From: DASZQL01 sp964391865
GTDB lineage: Bacteria > Planctomycetota > Phycisphaerae > Phycisphaerales > UBA1924
Assembly: GCA_964391865.1 (NCBI GenBank)
Contig: CAYMNQ010000008.1
Location: 24,989-88,988, forward strand
Length of the DNA: 64,000 nucleotides
Direction: 5' to 3'
Within the stretch, counting starts at the first letter, position 1; each line of letters opens with the position of its first letter. Below are positions 1-9,660 of the stretch, one piece after another. A program made the position numbers and the translations under genes. The notes below the pieces were generated by a model. It did not search any database. It worked only from the letters and a program-made list of their open reading frames with translations, and had not been told where the DNA came from.

Positions 1-721
1 GCCCGAGCCCGTTCCGCCAGATGGCGACATCCAGCACGTTGATGAACCCGTCGCCATTGAGATCGGCCCGGGCGTCGAACCCCGCCTGCCCGGGCAGGCG
101 CCCGAGGCTCGCACTGACCACCGCGCCGTCGGCCTGGTCCACCACGCCGCTGCGGTCGGCATCGCCCTGCAGAACGTTGATCACAAAGACCGCCTGGCCA
201 CCCGGAACACCATCACCGGAAGGGAGGAACGCCGACGAAGGGTTCGTGATCTCGCCGTCGAGCAGGTGGCCCGCGAAGTCGCCGATGGATGAATCGAGCA
301 CCACGATCAGCCGATCGTCGCGCACCGGCGCGCTGAACAGGAAGACGACGCGGTTGGTGCCCTCGATGGGCGTCGGCGTGATGCTGACGGCGCCGGTGAG
401 CGCGCCCCACGCGACCATCCCGTCGGGCGGCACCGCCACCGGCTCGCTGAACTCGACCGCCACGCCGCCGAGCCCGGTGTTGCCCACCACCCAGTTCCCA
501 GGCGCGGGGGTCATGGAGATGATCCGAGGCGCGACCGAGTCCGGGCCGGGCTTGGCCACCAAAGGCAGTTCGTCGCTCCCCAGAGCTGCTGCCCCGCGGC
601 TGGGGGGCGCGCCGGGTGCTGAACTCTGCGCCGCACAGAATTGAGGCAATGCGGACAGCAGCAGCAGTGTGCAAGCCGAGCGGACCATTCCCGTTCGAAG
701 CGCGGTCGAGCCGTGTGCCAT
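1..721 (-). CDS. Secreted Ig-like/dockerin-type protein, C-terminus beyond window
   Basis: Reading from an ATG at 721 gives 240 codons with no stop before the window edge, so the C-terminus is missing. A GGGAGA sequence lies about 8 nt upstream of the ATG. Residues 1-35 look like a signal peptide (core CTLLLLSALP, likely cleavage near CAAQ). Residues about 50-165 form an Ig-like module with motifs APGNWVV, RDDRLIVV and PSGDGVPGGQ. Residues about 181-240 contain two dockerin-type calcium loops (GDADRSGVVDQADG and ADLNGDGFINVLDVAIWR). The same module order recurs around 3244-3790 in the giant protein on the other strand, so the two are paralogs. Dockerin-type repeats are common in planctomycete exported proteins, usually without a known cohesin partner; no enzymatic domain is visible. 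Probable cell-surface or secreted protein of unknown role. Confidence 0.8.
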   Translation of the reverse strand, partial: MAHGSTALRTGMVRSACTLLLLSALPQFCAAQSSAPGAPPSRGAAALGSDELPLVAKPGPDSVAPRIISMTPAPGNWVVGNTGLGGVAVEFSEPVAVPPDGMVAWGALTGAVSITPTPIEGTNRVVFLFSAPVRDDRLIVVLDSSIGDFAGHLLDGEITNPSSAFLPSGDGVPGGQAVFVINVLQGDADRSGVVDQADGAVVSASLGRLPGQAGFDARADLNGDGFINVLDVAIWRNGLG

Positions 722-1021
722 GTGCAGGGTCTCCCGGTGGCCCGCGACAATCCCGCGCCGGTGGACTCGACCCCCGGAGAGTGGCACGACCCGCTCTCCA
801 CGAAGCGACACCTTGGGCGACGCGCGAATCTGGCGAACCTCTCTCTGCATCCTCATCCAGAGATTGAGGGAGAGCAAGAGACATGGGGAGAATTTCACAG
901 GGATTCGGGGGAGATGAGTCTTGACGCGCCACCGCCGCGATGTACCGTGACATCGCACAGAGGAGGCGGCCCGCCGCGCGCGGCACAACGCGCGGATCAG
1001 CGGCCGCAGGAGGAGTCGATC
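722..1021. other. Divergent intergenic region, no gene seen
   Basis: About 300 bases between two divergently transcribed secreted-protein genes. It should hold both promoters, but no convincing -35/-10 pair was found. The only clear signal is the Shine-Dalgarno AGGAGG at 1008-1013, belonging to the rightward gene. Confidence 0.5.
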
Positions 1022-1678
1022 ATGCGCTGCGCTCACGCGTTCATGGTGTGGAATCATTCTGTTCCGCGCGCAACTCTTGCGGGGACAATCACCTGCGCGC
1101 TCGGCGCGCCCCTCGCCTCGGCCGAGTTGATCCGCCCGGAGAGTGCTGCGCTCGACGTGATCGCGGGCGGCACGGGATCGACGATCATCATTCTCGACGA
1201 CAGCGTGACCCCGCTCTTCGGCTATTCGCTTCAGCTGGAAATCGTGCCGCTCGCCGGCGCGATCGGCTCGCTCACCATCGACGCGGCGGCGAGCAGCTTC
1301 TTCGACAGCCGCAACCTGATCACCGCGGCGGGGCTGATGCGCGACCCGGTCTTCAGCGTGCTCCAATCGACGCCGACCGGCATGTTCCTCTCGACGAATA
1401 CCAGCGATCTCTCGACGATCACCGCTGTTCCAGGGTTGAATGATGCCCTGGCGCAGATCGTGTTCCGCGCTTCGGACGATGCGTCGGGGCAGTTCGAAGT
1501 GCGCTTCGCCGACGGCACGGCGCTCAGTGACGGGCAGGGCTTCGCGGTGGGGTTCATGAGCCAGCCGCTCACCATCAGCGTGGTTGTGCCCGCGCCGGGC
1601 GTGCTCGCGTTGGGAGCGGCAGGGTTCGTGACGGCAAGCCCGCGTCGGCGCATGAGTCGCTCCTCGGCCGCACGGTAA
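1022..1678 (+). CDS. PEP-CTERM-like exported protein
   Basis: The ATG at 1022 is chosen because AGGAGG (1008-1013) sits 8 nt upstream; the longer open frame to the left has no such support. The product is 218 aa. Residues 1-36 are a signal peptide (ATLAGTITCALGAPLASA). The middle is beta-rich with no recognisable enzyme motif (for example FGYSLQLEIVPLAGAIGSL) and resembles the cohesin-like or adhesin-like segments common in planctomycete exported proteins. The C-terminus has the features of a PEP-CTERM sorting tail: a PAPG motif, a short hydrophobic stretch (LALGAAGFV) and a basic end (PRRR). In established PEP-CTERM systems such tails are processed by exosortase; no exosortase gene is in this window. 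Function unknown. Confidence 0.75.
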   Translation: MRCAHAFMVWNHSVPRATLAGTITCALGAPLASAELIRPESAALDVIAGGTGSTIIILDDSVTPLFGYSLQLEIVPLAGAIGSLTIDAAASSFFDSRNLITAAGLMRDPVFSVLQSTPTGMFLSTNTSDLSTITAVPGLNDALAQIVFRASDDASGQFEVRFADGTALSDGQGFAVGFMSQPLTISVVVPAPGVLALGAAGFVTASPRRRMSRSSAAR

Positions 1679-2073
1679 CGCGGCGACCCGGCCTGGGCCG
1701 CTCCTTCATGCGATCTTGACGCCACCGGCGCGGACGCGCGGTTGGGTCGGACTGCTTGCAGGCTCGAATTGAGAATGAATCTACGGGGTGCTGACGCGCC
1801 GCGAACGTGGCGTCGCCGCTCCTACGAACAGAGACTGGCGGCTCGGGACACGTGCGCTCCTTCAAAGCAACCGGATTCTTCTTGCGTTCGTGACCAGGGC
1901 ACGGGCACACTGTGCGGCACGCGCCGCGGCACGACGGTGGAATCGTGCCGCGGGCGCACCGTGATCGCGATCCGACCCGCTGCTGTTCCCGATCGCTTCG
2001 GATTCGTCGTCGCCGCCCGAATCGTGGGCGCGATCACACGTTCGTTCTGCACCCGATGAATGGGAGTTCCGGC
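1679..2073. other. Intergenic region upstream of the giant gene, nothing recognised
   Basis: About 395 bases between the PEP-CTERM gene and the giant gene. Open frames cross it on both strands, but they lack ribosome binding sites and recognisable domains. No repeat or clear promoter was identified. Confidence 0.45.
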
Positions 2074-5000
2074 ATGCTTCCTCGTGCGCTTCCCGCCGTT
2101 GTTCTCGTCTCCGCGCTCGTGCTGGCCATGGGGTTGGCGGCCGCGCCGCCCTCGGGCTCATCGGCCGCTCCCGCGGTGCCGCCCACCGGGATCTCGCCCG
2201 CGCGGGCCTTCCCCGCCGAGCGGCTGGGCGATCGAGCCGGCGACCCGGACTTCGATCCGGCAGCCGATCTGAACCGCGACGGACGCACCGACGTGATCGA
2301 CTGGGTGATGTCACACGGCACCGCCGAGCCGCACCGCGCGGCCGCCGACGCCGCGACCGGGACGGCCGCCCGCCGTCTCTCGTTCGCGATCTCGAACCGA
2401 TCCTCCGGGGAGAGCGTGCTGCTGCTCCGCGCCGAGCGCACGAGTGGCGCGGCGCTCTGGAACGCCGCCACCGTGGAGATCGCCGCGCGCCCGCTCGCCG
2501 GCGCAACGGGCTCCATCCTGTTCCGTGCGAGCGCACCGACTGGGGCCGGTGGCGAGGACGGCGCTCGCCAGGACGACGTCATCAATATGAAGCTGCGCGG
2601 CGCCGAAGCGGCAGATCAACGGGGGGGCCCAGGGGCCAGTGAAGTCTCCTTGACTCGTGCTCCGGCGGATCGGGCCGGGCCGGTCGCGTCCGAACCCGCG
2701 CTGGCCGCGCTGGCGATCCACCAGCTCGCCGACGCGTCAGGGCGGTTCGAGGTCGAGGTCCTGCCCGAGAGTGTCCTCCTCAGCGAAGCGAATGAAGTCA
2801 TCCCGTGGACGGCCGAGCCGATCGTCCTCGACATCCGCGCGCTGATCGGGGATCTCGACGGCAACGGCGCGGTCGACTTGTCCGACGCTCTTGCGATGAT
2901 CGAGGCGCTCGGCGCGGGGGATCTCGCGGCGGATTTGAATTCCGATGGGTCGATCACGGTCGCCGACCTCGAGCTCCTGCTCGCCGAGATCACCGATCCT
3001 CGGCCGCGGTTGTCGCTGGTTACCGGCGATGACGCGCCGTCAATCCCGCTCCCGCCGCAAGCCGCCGCTCGTGATGACGCTCCGGCCGGGCGAGTGGGCG
3101 AATCCTCGCGCCCCCAGCGCGGCAAGCCTGTCCCGGGTGCCCCCGCCCCCACCGGGGGGGGCGGGGATCAACCCGGCGACTTCTCAAGTCTGACGGAGGG
3201 GGACGCCTTCGGCGGCGGAGGAGGCCCGGGCGAGGGAACACCAGGGGCTCCCAGAATCGACCGATTCGCTCCCGCGCCCGGCGCTTGGGTGGTCGACAAC
3301 CGCGGGCTCAGCCGCATCACAATCGGCTTCGACCGCGCGATCTCGGCGCCGCCGGGCAGCATCCGGTTGTGGTCCGTGCGCGGCGGGCTCATCGGCGCCT
3401 TCGCGGCCGAATACGACGCGGCGTCGCGGTCCATCGTCGTCGATCTCGATCCCCCGCTGCGCGATGACCGGCTCACCGTCCTGGTTGACTACACGATCAC
3501 CGGCACGGACGGCACGCCGCTGGACGGCGAGATCGCGAGTCCCTTGTTAGCGCTCCTCCCCTCGGGCGATGGACTTCCGGGGGGGCAGGCCGCGCTGCGG
3601 ATCAACGTGCTGCAGGGCGATGTGGACCGGAGCGGCGCGGTCGACGCGTCAGACGGCGCGGTCATCAACGCCGCGCTCGGCCGCCGCGCCGGGGAAGCGG
3701 GCTTCGACGCGAGGGCCGATCTCAATGGGGACGGCATCATCAACGTGCTCGACGTGGCGATCTTCAGGACCGCCGAAGGGCGATCGCTCCCCCCACTCGA
3801 CACAGCGCCCCCCGCCGTCATGTCGCGCTCACCCGCGGACGGCGCGAGCCTCCGCGCCCTGACGCAGTCGACGGCTGAGGTGGTCTTCAACGAGGCGATC
3901 GATGCGTCGCTGCTCTCGAGCCGGTCGCTGCTCCTCGTCGATCCCGAGGGTGCCCTCCGCGTGCCCGCCTCGGTTGAACTCACGGGCCTCACCGCGCGGT
4001 TCACCTTCGAGCCCGCACTCGAGCTGGGCGGTCTGTATCAGTACCAATTGAGCAATGCGCTGACGGATCCGAGCGGGCACCATCTGCCCTCGTCCGAGAG
4101 CCGCTGGTCGGCGAGTCTCGACAACTTCCCGGCCCGGATCGTATTCAGCTCGCCGACGAACGGTGAGTCCGGTGTCGCGCTGACGCGCGAGACGATCGTC
4201 GAGTTCAACCATCCCATCGCCCCCGAGACGGTCACCGACGGCTCCATGTTCGCGGTCTTCGGCGGCTCCATGCTGCCATCGAACCTGTACCAGTCGACCT
4301 CGGGTAAGAAGCTCACGCTCTTCTACCCCGCGCCCGACATCCTCCCCGGCTCGGCGCGCGTCCGCGTGACCGTCGATGGCGATCAACTGGTCGATGATCT
4401 CGGGCTGCAGGCCGACACGGACGGGGACGGCCAGCCCGGCGGCGCGGCGATCATCGACTTCGACACGCTGTCGATCACGTCGTTCGGCTGTGAGAACTGC
4501 CCCGAGGGCCGCTGCACGCGCGTCTTCGGTCGCGTGTTCGCTTCCGAGCTCCTGCCGGACTCCGACGGCCGCGGGTCGATCAACATCCCGCTCGCGGGCG
4601 TGACGATCTCGGTCGACGGGGCTTCGGACACGCTCTTCGCGGTCACCGACGACATGGGCAACTTTGTCCTCGAGCCCGCGCCGGTGGGGAACTTCTTCGT
4701 CCACATCGACGGGCGCACCGCGACCAATCCCAAGCCTGACGGCTCGTACTATCCCTTCGTGGGCAAGATGTTCAGGTCCATCGCCTGCGACGAGGTCGAC
4801 AAGGGCAACATCTACTTGCCCCTTGTCTACCCCGGCACGCTGCAGCCGGTGAGCATGGAGCAGGAGACCGAGGTGACCTTCGCGCCCGCGGTGCTCGACC
4901 AGTTCCCCGAGTTCGCGGGTGTGAACGTCATGGTGCCCGCCAACGCGCTCTTCGCCGATGACGGCACGCGCGGCGGAACCGTCGGCATCGCGCCGGTGCC

Positions 5001-8000
5001 GCCGGACCGCATTCCGGGGCCGCTTCCGCCGGGGTTGAATCTTCCCCTCGTGATCACCGTGCAGACCGGACCATCGACTCCTGGCGGCGCGATCCCGACC
5101 AACTTCGAGGTGCCGATCCCGGCGACATTCCCGAATCTGCCGGTCGAGGATCTCGATGGGGATGGCGACCTCGACGCGCTGCCGCCGGGGGCGAAGAGCG
5201 CGCTGTGGTCGTTCGACCACGACATTGGCGACTGGGTCATCAATGGACCCATGACGGTCACGCCCGATGGGAAGTTCGTCGTCAGTGATCCGGGATATGG
5301 CATCAAAGCTCCGGGATGGCACGGCCCGAGTGTGGGCGCCGCTGCCGGAGCGTTCCTGCGGGGTCGTATTGTGCTCGCGCGCGATAATCCCTGCAATCTT
5401 TTTGAAATCGCTCGGACGTCCGCTTCCTTGCTCATTCAAATTGCTATCACAAAAAAAGCAATCGGACCACGGCTGCACGCAGCAACCATTGCCGCCGAAG
5501 CGGCTGATGATGTTAATGACGCTCTGACTGAAGACCGAGATGAAGCGTTCTACAGACGCAACGCCACCATATTAGCAAAACACGGTCTGAAACTAACGGG
5601 TGAGGTAATCAAGAATAGGCGTGCCAATGCTGACCAATGGTTCAATCGCTTCGGACGCGTTGGGCTTAGACGGGCGGGAATTCCAAACTGGCTCGTTGAT
5701 CGGAATCCGCTTCTAGATGGCATTAAGCGAGCTGGAACGATTGTCGGAGCCGTGGGAGCTTGGAACGGCGGCTGCCATCTCGGAGTTGAGCTTGCAGGCT
5801 GCGCCGGCCTTGATGCGTTTGACTGCAGCTTGCCGCTCCGAGCGCGTTCCAGCGACTCTCGCGACGCTTTTCTAGAAGCATTGGATGCGTATTTTGCGGA
5901 ACTGGATGCGGCGATGCAGCCACTCGTGGAGATGGAGCGCCTGTTGCTCGCCTCGGCTCTCGACAGCCATCTTCCAGAGAATGTCGATCTTTCGGTCCTG
6001 TTGGAGGCCGATGGTCTCCTGCACGTATTCACCCAAGATGGTGTACCGGCGATCGACCAGCTAGGCGGCGGACCGGCCGTCTTCAGTATCGAAGACATTG
6101 TGAATCCGGAATACTTGACTAACGTTGCCTACCGCCGCGAAATCGTTGATCAGTTGCTTCGAGCGCTTCATGACCTTGACATCGTACTATCACCACAACA
6201 CGCAGCGGTAGCAGAGCTGGAAGCACGCTTTGCCGACCTAGAGTGTCTGGTTGAAAGCACACGTGCCGCAGATACCACATCTGTTGACCGGAGTTCTTAC
6301 ACAGCGATCCAATCTGAGGACAATCCAAGTATTGTGTTACGTAGCCGCACGACTGATTTCGGTGCGGTCAGTGCCATTGTGGGTTCTGATTCAGTATATA
6401 TTCTTCGTGCATATCATCCGGCTTCTCGAAAAGTAGCCGAACATAACGTGCTTACAGCGTCGATCGGCGCTAGTGGATTTGTGTCTGACCAAGTCACTCC
6501 GCCGTGCGACTTTGATGGGGGCGCGATCTGGCTAAGCAACGGCCCAGATACCGATGAAGATATAGATGGCCTGTCCGATCTGGCGGAGTTCATTGTCGGC
6601 ACCGATCCCGCTCGCCCGGATACCGATGGCGACGGGGTCTCAGACGGCGCCGAAGTCAATCAAGGGACCGATCCTCTCGACGGTTTGGCGGTTCGAGTCG
6701 GCTTGATTGCATCCGCCGACACCCCCGGCCAAGCGGCCGATGTTTGTGCCGCGAATAACATCGCGATGATTGCGGACTCGGATCGTGGCATCACTGTGTT
6801 CAATGTCTTCAATGGCATGAATCCGGTCGCCGTGGCCGAAATCCTAACCCCCGGCGTGGCAACGGCCGTGTCCTGCTCGGGCAATATTCTCGCCGTGGCC
6901 GATGGGCCGGGCGGCCTCCAGATCATCGACATCTCCGATCCGCCCGCCGCACGCATCGTTCAGCAACTCACCGCCGCGACGCTGGGTGGCGACGGGCGCG
7001 CGGTGGCCACGGCCGGCACGCTCTCGTTCGTCGGCACGAGCCTTGGCGAGGTCGTCACCGTCGAACTCCAGACCGGCGCGATCCTGGATCGCCTCAGCCT
7101 CGGCAGCGCCATCCAGGATCTCGCGATCGATGGCCAGTACCTCTACGCGTTCACGGATGGCACCCTGCGCTCGATCCGCATCACACAGCCCCCGCTCCAG
7201 GTTCTGAGCACGGCAAGCGTCCAGTCGGGGGTCAATGATGTGAATGGCCGGAACCGGCTCTTTGTCGGCGGGGGCTACGCCTACACAAGCCATTTCCGTG
7301 GTTTCTCAATCGTCGACGTGCGCGACCCGGCCCACCTCAACCGGATTAACCAGACCGACGGGGGAATCACGCCACAGTTCAGTTGGAAGCAGATCGTGCT
7401 CGCCGCGGCCTCTGATCCGAACGCGCCAACTCCGGGCGGGCAGCTTGGCATCGTGGCGAACAGTCCGAACCAGGGCTTTGGCGGGCCGCACGATATTTCG
7501 CTCTACGACCTCACCAATCCGGCAAGCACTTCGCAAACCATCGATCAGCGCTTCCTCACCACTATCGTGACGCCCGGCGTGGCCCGCGCGGTTTCCATCT
7601 ACAACGGCCTCGCCTACATCGCCGACCATGAGAATGGCTTGCAAGTCATCAACTATCTGGCCTACGACACCGGCTCCGAGGCACCGAGTTTGAGTTTCCG
7701 GGTCGAGGCCATCGGCTCGGGGTCACGTGATCTCAACTCCGATGGCAACGTCGACTTGGAGGACCTCGCCGCGCTGGCAGAGTTCACGACTTCCGAAGAT
7801 CTTCGTGGAGACCTCGATCGCAGCGGGACGGTCGATGGGGATGATCTTCAAGTCCTGGCGCTGGCAATCACCGACGATCAGGATGCCGAGTCCGGCAGCG
7901 AGCCGGGGCCGCTCCAAGTCGAGACGGGCTCACTGCTCCTCGTGACCGCCGATGCCGCGGATGATGTGCAGGTCCGCAACGTCGAGCTGCTTCTCAATGG

Positions 8001-9558
8001 TGCTGTTGTCGAAACCGATGGCAACTTCCCCTTCCAGTTCTTCGTCAGTGCGCCGGCCCTCCAGCGAGCAGCCGCCCGAGGCGGCTCGGCCATGGTCGAG
8101 GTCTCAGTACGCGCAACCGACACCGGCGGCAACCGAACCACGGCCGCCGTCCAGACTATTGAGGTACTGCCGGACTCGACCGCGCCGTCCGTCGCGTCGG
8201 CCTCCATCGTGGCGGGCGAGCGCCTGCCGAGCCAACTGCTCGATATCACGGGGCTGAACCTCAACTTCTCCGAAGCGATGCTCGTCTCGACACTCACGTC
8301 CTCGAGCGTCACGCTCACCGCCAGCGGGCCGGATCTCGCGTTCGGCACGCCTGACGATGTCCCCATCGCCATCACTCCGAGTGTCACCGGGTTCGACCGC
8401 CGGCTGGTGGTCGTGGCGGCCACAGTGCCCGAAGGATTGCTGCGCTTTCGCCTCGACGGATCCATGGTGTCTGATCCCTCCGGAAACCTGCTCGACGGCG
8501 ACCGCGACGGCGCGCCCGGCGGCGACTATGTCCTCAACTTCGAGGTGTTCCAGTCCGACTACACCAAGTTCTGGATCAGCGATTCGAGCGGCAACTGGAA
8601 CGACCCCACCAAATGGAGCGATGGCACCCTGCCCGGCCCGTCAGACCTTGTGCTCATCAGCCGGGCCGCCTTGGATATCGAAGTGACGATCAATGCCGGT
8701 ACTCCGTCGTGCGCACGGGTCCATTCGGATGAGGCGCTCCGGCTCATCGGCGGTACGTTGACGGTGATCGACACCATTTCGGTCAACGCGCCTTTCACGC
8801 TTTCCGGTGGCGGAGTGCTTCGCAGCACGCAAGTATTGACACCGATCACGTTCGCCGGCGGCACTCTTGACGGCGTGACGCTGTCGGGCGACGCGGTGGT
8901 GGGCCCGCAGCAGTCGTTCACCGTGGTGAACGGGTTGACGTTGAACGGGGTGATGACGGTGAACCAGGACTCGGCGGTCTACTTCAACGGNNNNNNNNNN
9001 NNNNNNNNNNNNNNNNNNNNNNNNNNNNNNNNNNNNNNNNNNNNNNNNNNNNNNNNNNNNNNNNNNNNNNNNNNNNNNNNNNNNNNNNNNGGCACCATCG
9101 ACGCCGACGTCTCGGGCCGCGGCATCGTCCTCAACCCCAGGGGCAACGGGACCTTCGTCAACGCCGGGGCACTCGAAGCCAACAACGGCGGAGTCTTAAC
9201 CGCATTGGGGACATGGTCCAACGAAGGCATAATTACGATCACGCCGGGCAGCGTGCTCAATGCTCAATCGTTCGCGCAGTCATCGACCGGGCGCACGGAG
9301 CTGGAAGCCGTCGGCACCAGCGCGTCTGAGTTCGGTCGGATCGTCGTAACCGGCAATGCCGCGTTCAACGGGACTTTGCTGATGCGCATCAATGCCGGCT
9401 TCAGCCCGACTATCGGTGACCGGTTTGATGCAATCACCTACGGCACGCGATCGATGCATTTCAGCGATGTCCAAAGCGACGGCCTCGACCTCGCCCTCGC
9501 ACTTATCTCCCAGTACCTGACCGATCGCCTCCGACTCGAAATCACCACCGCGCCGTAG
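2074..9558 (+). CDS. Giant multidomain surface protein (dockerin, Ig-like, TSP3, LVIVD, beta-helix)
   Basis: The ATG at 2074 is preferred over 2056 because GGGAG (2062-2066) precedes it by 7 nt. The product is about 2494 aa including the unknown bases. Residues 1-26 are a signal peptide. Dockerin-type loops occur near residues 60-80, 260-300, 516-560 and 1883-1933 (for example DLNGDGIINVLDVAIFR). Big_5-like Ig modules lie at about 580-800, a carboxypeptidase-regulatory-like fold at about 810-890, thrombospondin-type-3 loops (PDTDGDGVSDGAEVNQGTDP) at about 1495-1540, LVIVD-type propeller repeats (GLQIIDISDPPAAR) at about 1545-1860 and a beta-helix/autotransporter-like C-terminus from about 2170. 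Residues about 1100-1490 are encoded by AT-richer DNA and match no family I recognise. The N gap at 8991-9090 means the join of the last 155 codons is an assembly assumption. Likely a calcium-binding surface or matrix protein. Confidence 0.8.
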   Translation: MLPRALPAVVLVSALVLAMGLAAAPPSGSSAAPAVPPTGISPARAFPAERLGDRAGDPDFDPAADLNRDGRTDVIDWVMSHGTAEPHRAAADAATGTAARRLSFAISNRSSGESVLLLRAERTSGAALWNAATVEIAARPLAGATGSILFRASAPTGAGGEDGARQDDVINMKLRGAEAADQRGGPGASEVSLTRAPADRAGPVASEPALAALAIHQLADASGRFEVEVLPESVLLSEANEVIPWTAEPIVLDIRALIGDLDGNGAVDLSDALAMIEALGAGDLAADLNSDGSITVADLELLLAEITDPRPRLSLVTGDDAPSIPLPPQAAARDDAPAGRVGESSRPQRGKPVPGAPAPTGGGGDQPGDFSSLTEGDAFGGGGGPGEGTPGAPRIDRFAPAPGAWVVDNRGLSRITIGFDRAISAPPGSIRLWSVRGGLIGAFAAEYDAASRSIVVDLDPPLRDDRLTVLVDYTITGTDGTPLDGEIASPLLALLPSGDGLPGGQAALRINVLQGDVDRSGAVDASDGAVINAALGRRAGEAGFDARADLNGDGIINVLDVAIFRTAEGRSLPPLDTAPPAVMSRSPADGASLRALTQSTAEVVFNEAIDASLLSSRSLLLVDPEGALRVPASVELTGLTARFTFEPALELGGLYQYQLSNALTDPSGHHLPSSESRWSASLDNFPARIVFSSPTNGESGVALTRETIVEFNHPIAPETVTDGSMFAVFGGSMLPSNLYQSTSGKKLTLFYPAPDILPGSARVRVTVDGDQLVDDLGLQADTDGDGQPGGAAIIDFDTLSITSFGCENCPEGRCTRVFGRVFASELLPDSDGRGSINIPLAGVTISVDGASDTLFAVTDDMGNFVLEPAPVGNFFVHIDGRTATNPKPDGSYYPFVGKMFRSIACDEVDKGNIYLPLVYPGTLQPVSMEQETEVTFAPAVLDQFPEFAGVNVMVPANALFADDGTRGGTVGIAPVPPDRIPGPLPPGLNLPLVITVQTGPSTPGGAIPTNFEVPIPATFPNLPVEDLDGDGDLDALPPGAKSALWSFDHDIGDWVINGPMTVTPDGKFVVSDPGYGIKAPGWHGPSVGAAAGAFLRGRIVLARDNPCNLFEIARTSASLLIQIAITKKAIGPRLHAATIAAEAADDVNDALTEDRDEAFYRRNATILAKHGLKLTGEVIKNRRANADQWFNRFGRVGLRRAGIPNWLVDRNPLLDGIKRAGTIVGAVGAWNGGCHLGVELAGCAGLDAFDCSLPLRARSSDSRDAFLEALDAYFAELDAAMQPLVEMERLLLASALDSHLPENVDLSVLLEADGLLHVFTQDGVPAIDQLGGGPAVFSIEDIVNPEYLTNVAYRREIVDQLLRALHDLDIVLSPQHAAVAELEARFADLECLVESTRAADTTSVDRSSYTAIQSEDNPSIVLRSRTTDFGAVSAIVGSDSVYILRAYHPASRKVAEHNVLTASIGASGFVSDQVTPPCDFDGGAIWLSNGPDTDEDIDGLSDLAEFIVGTDPARPDTDGDGVSDGAEVNQGTDPLDGLAVRVGLIASADTPGQAADVCAANNIAMIADSDRGITVFNVFNGMNPVAVAEILTPGVATAVSCSGNILAVADGPGGLQIIDISDPPAARIVQQLTAATLGGDGRAVATAGTLSFVGTSLGEVVTVELQTGAILDRLSLGSAIQDLAIDGQYLYAFTDGTLRSIRITQPPLQVLSTASVQSGVNDVNGRNRLFVGGGYAYTSHFRGFSIVDVRDPAHLNRINQTDGGITPQFSWKQIVLAAASDPNAPTPGGQLGIVANSPNQGFGGPHDISLYDLTNPASTSQTIDQRFLTTIVTPGVARAVSIYNGLAYIADHENGLQVINYLAYDTGSEAPSLSFRVEAIGSGSRDLNSDGNVDLEDLAALAEFTTSEDLRGDLDRSGTVDGDDLQVLALAITDDQDAESGSEPGPLQVETGSLLLVTADAADDVQVRNVELLLNGAVVETDGNFPFQFFVSAPALQRAAARGGSAMVEVSVRATDTGGNRTTAAVQTIEVLPDSTAPSVASASIVAGERLPSQLLDITGLNLNFSEAMLVSTLTSSSVTLTASGPDLAFGTPDDVPIAITPSVTGFDRRLVVVAATVPEGLLRFRLDGSMVSDPSGNLLDGDRDGAPGGDYVLNFEVFQSDYTKFWISDSSGNWNDPTKWSDGTLPGPSDLVLISRAALDIEVTINAGTPSCARVHSDEALRLIGGTLTVIDTISVNAPFTLSGGGVLRSTQVLTPITFAGGTLDGVTLSGDAVVGPQQSFTVVNGLTLNGVMTVNQDSAVYFNXXXXXXXXXXXXXXXXXXXXXXXXXXXXXXXXXXGTIDADVSGRGIVLNPRGNGTFVNAGALEANNGGVLTALGTWSNEGIITITPGSVLNAQSFAQSSTGRTELEAVGTSASEFGRIVVTGNAAFNGTLLMRINAGFSPTIGDRFDAITYGTRSMHFSDVQSDGLDLALALISQYLTDRLRLEITTAP
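8991..9090. other. Assembly gap (100 Ns)
   Basis: Exactly 100 Ns, a size conventionally used for gaps of unknown length. It falls in the repetitive beta-helix region of the giant gene. The frame continues plausibly on both sides, but the true distance and continuity are not shown. Confidence 0.98.
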
Positions 9559-9660
9559 TCCAGACCGCGGGCAGGTCAGCGGGGCAGTCATGGGTGTCAT
9601 TTCAACCACGGCCAGCCGCATCGGTCGCTGGGGTACCGGCACCCCCGCGGCTTCCGCGCG

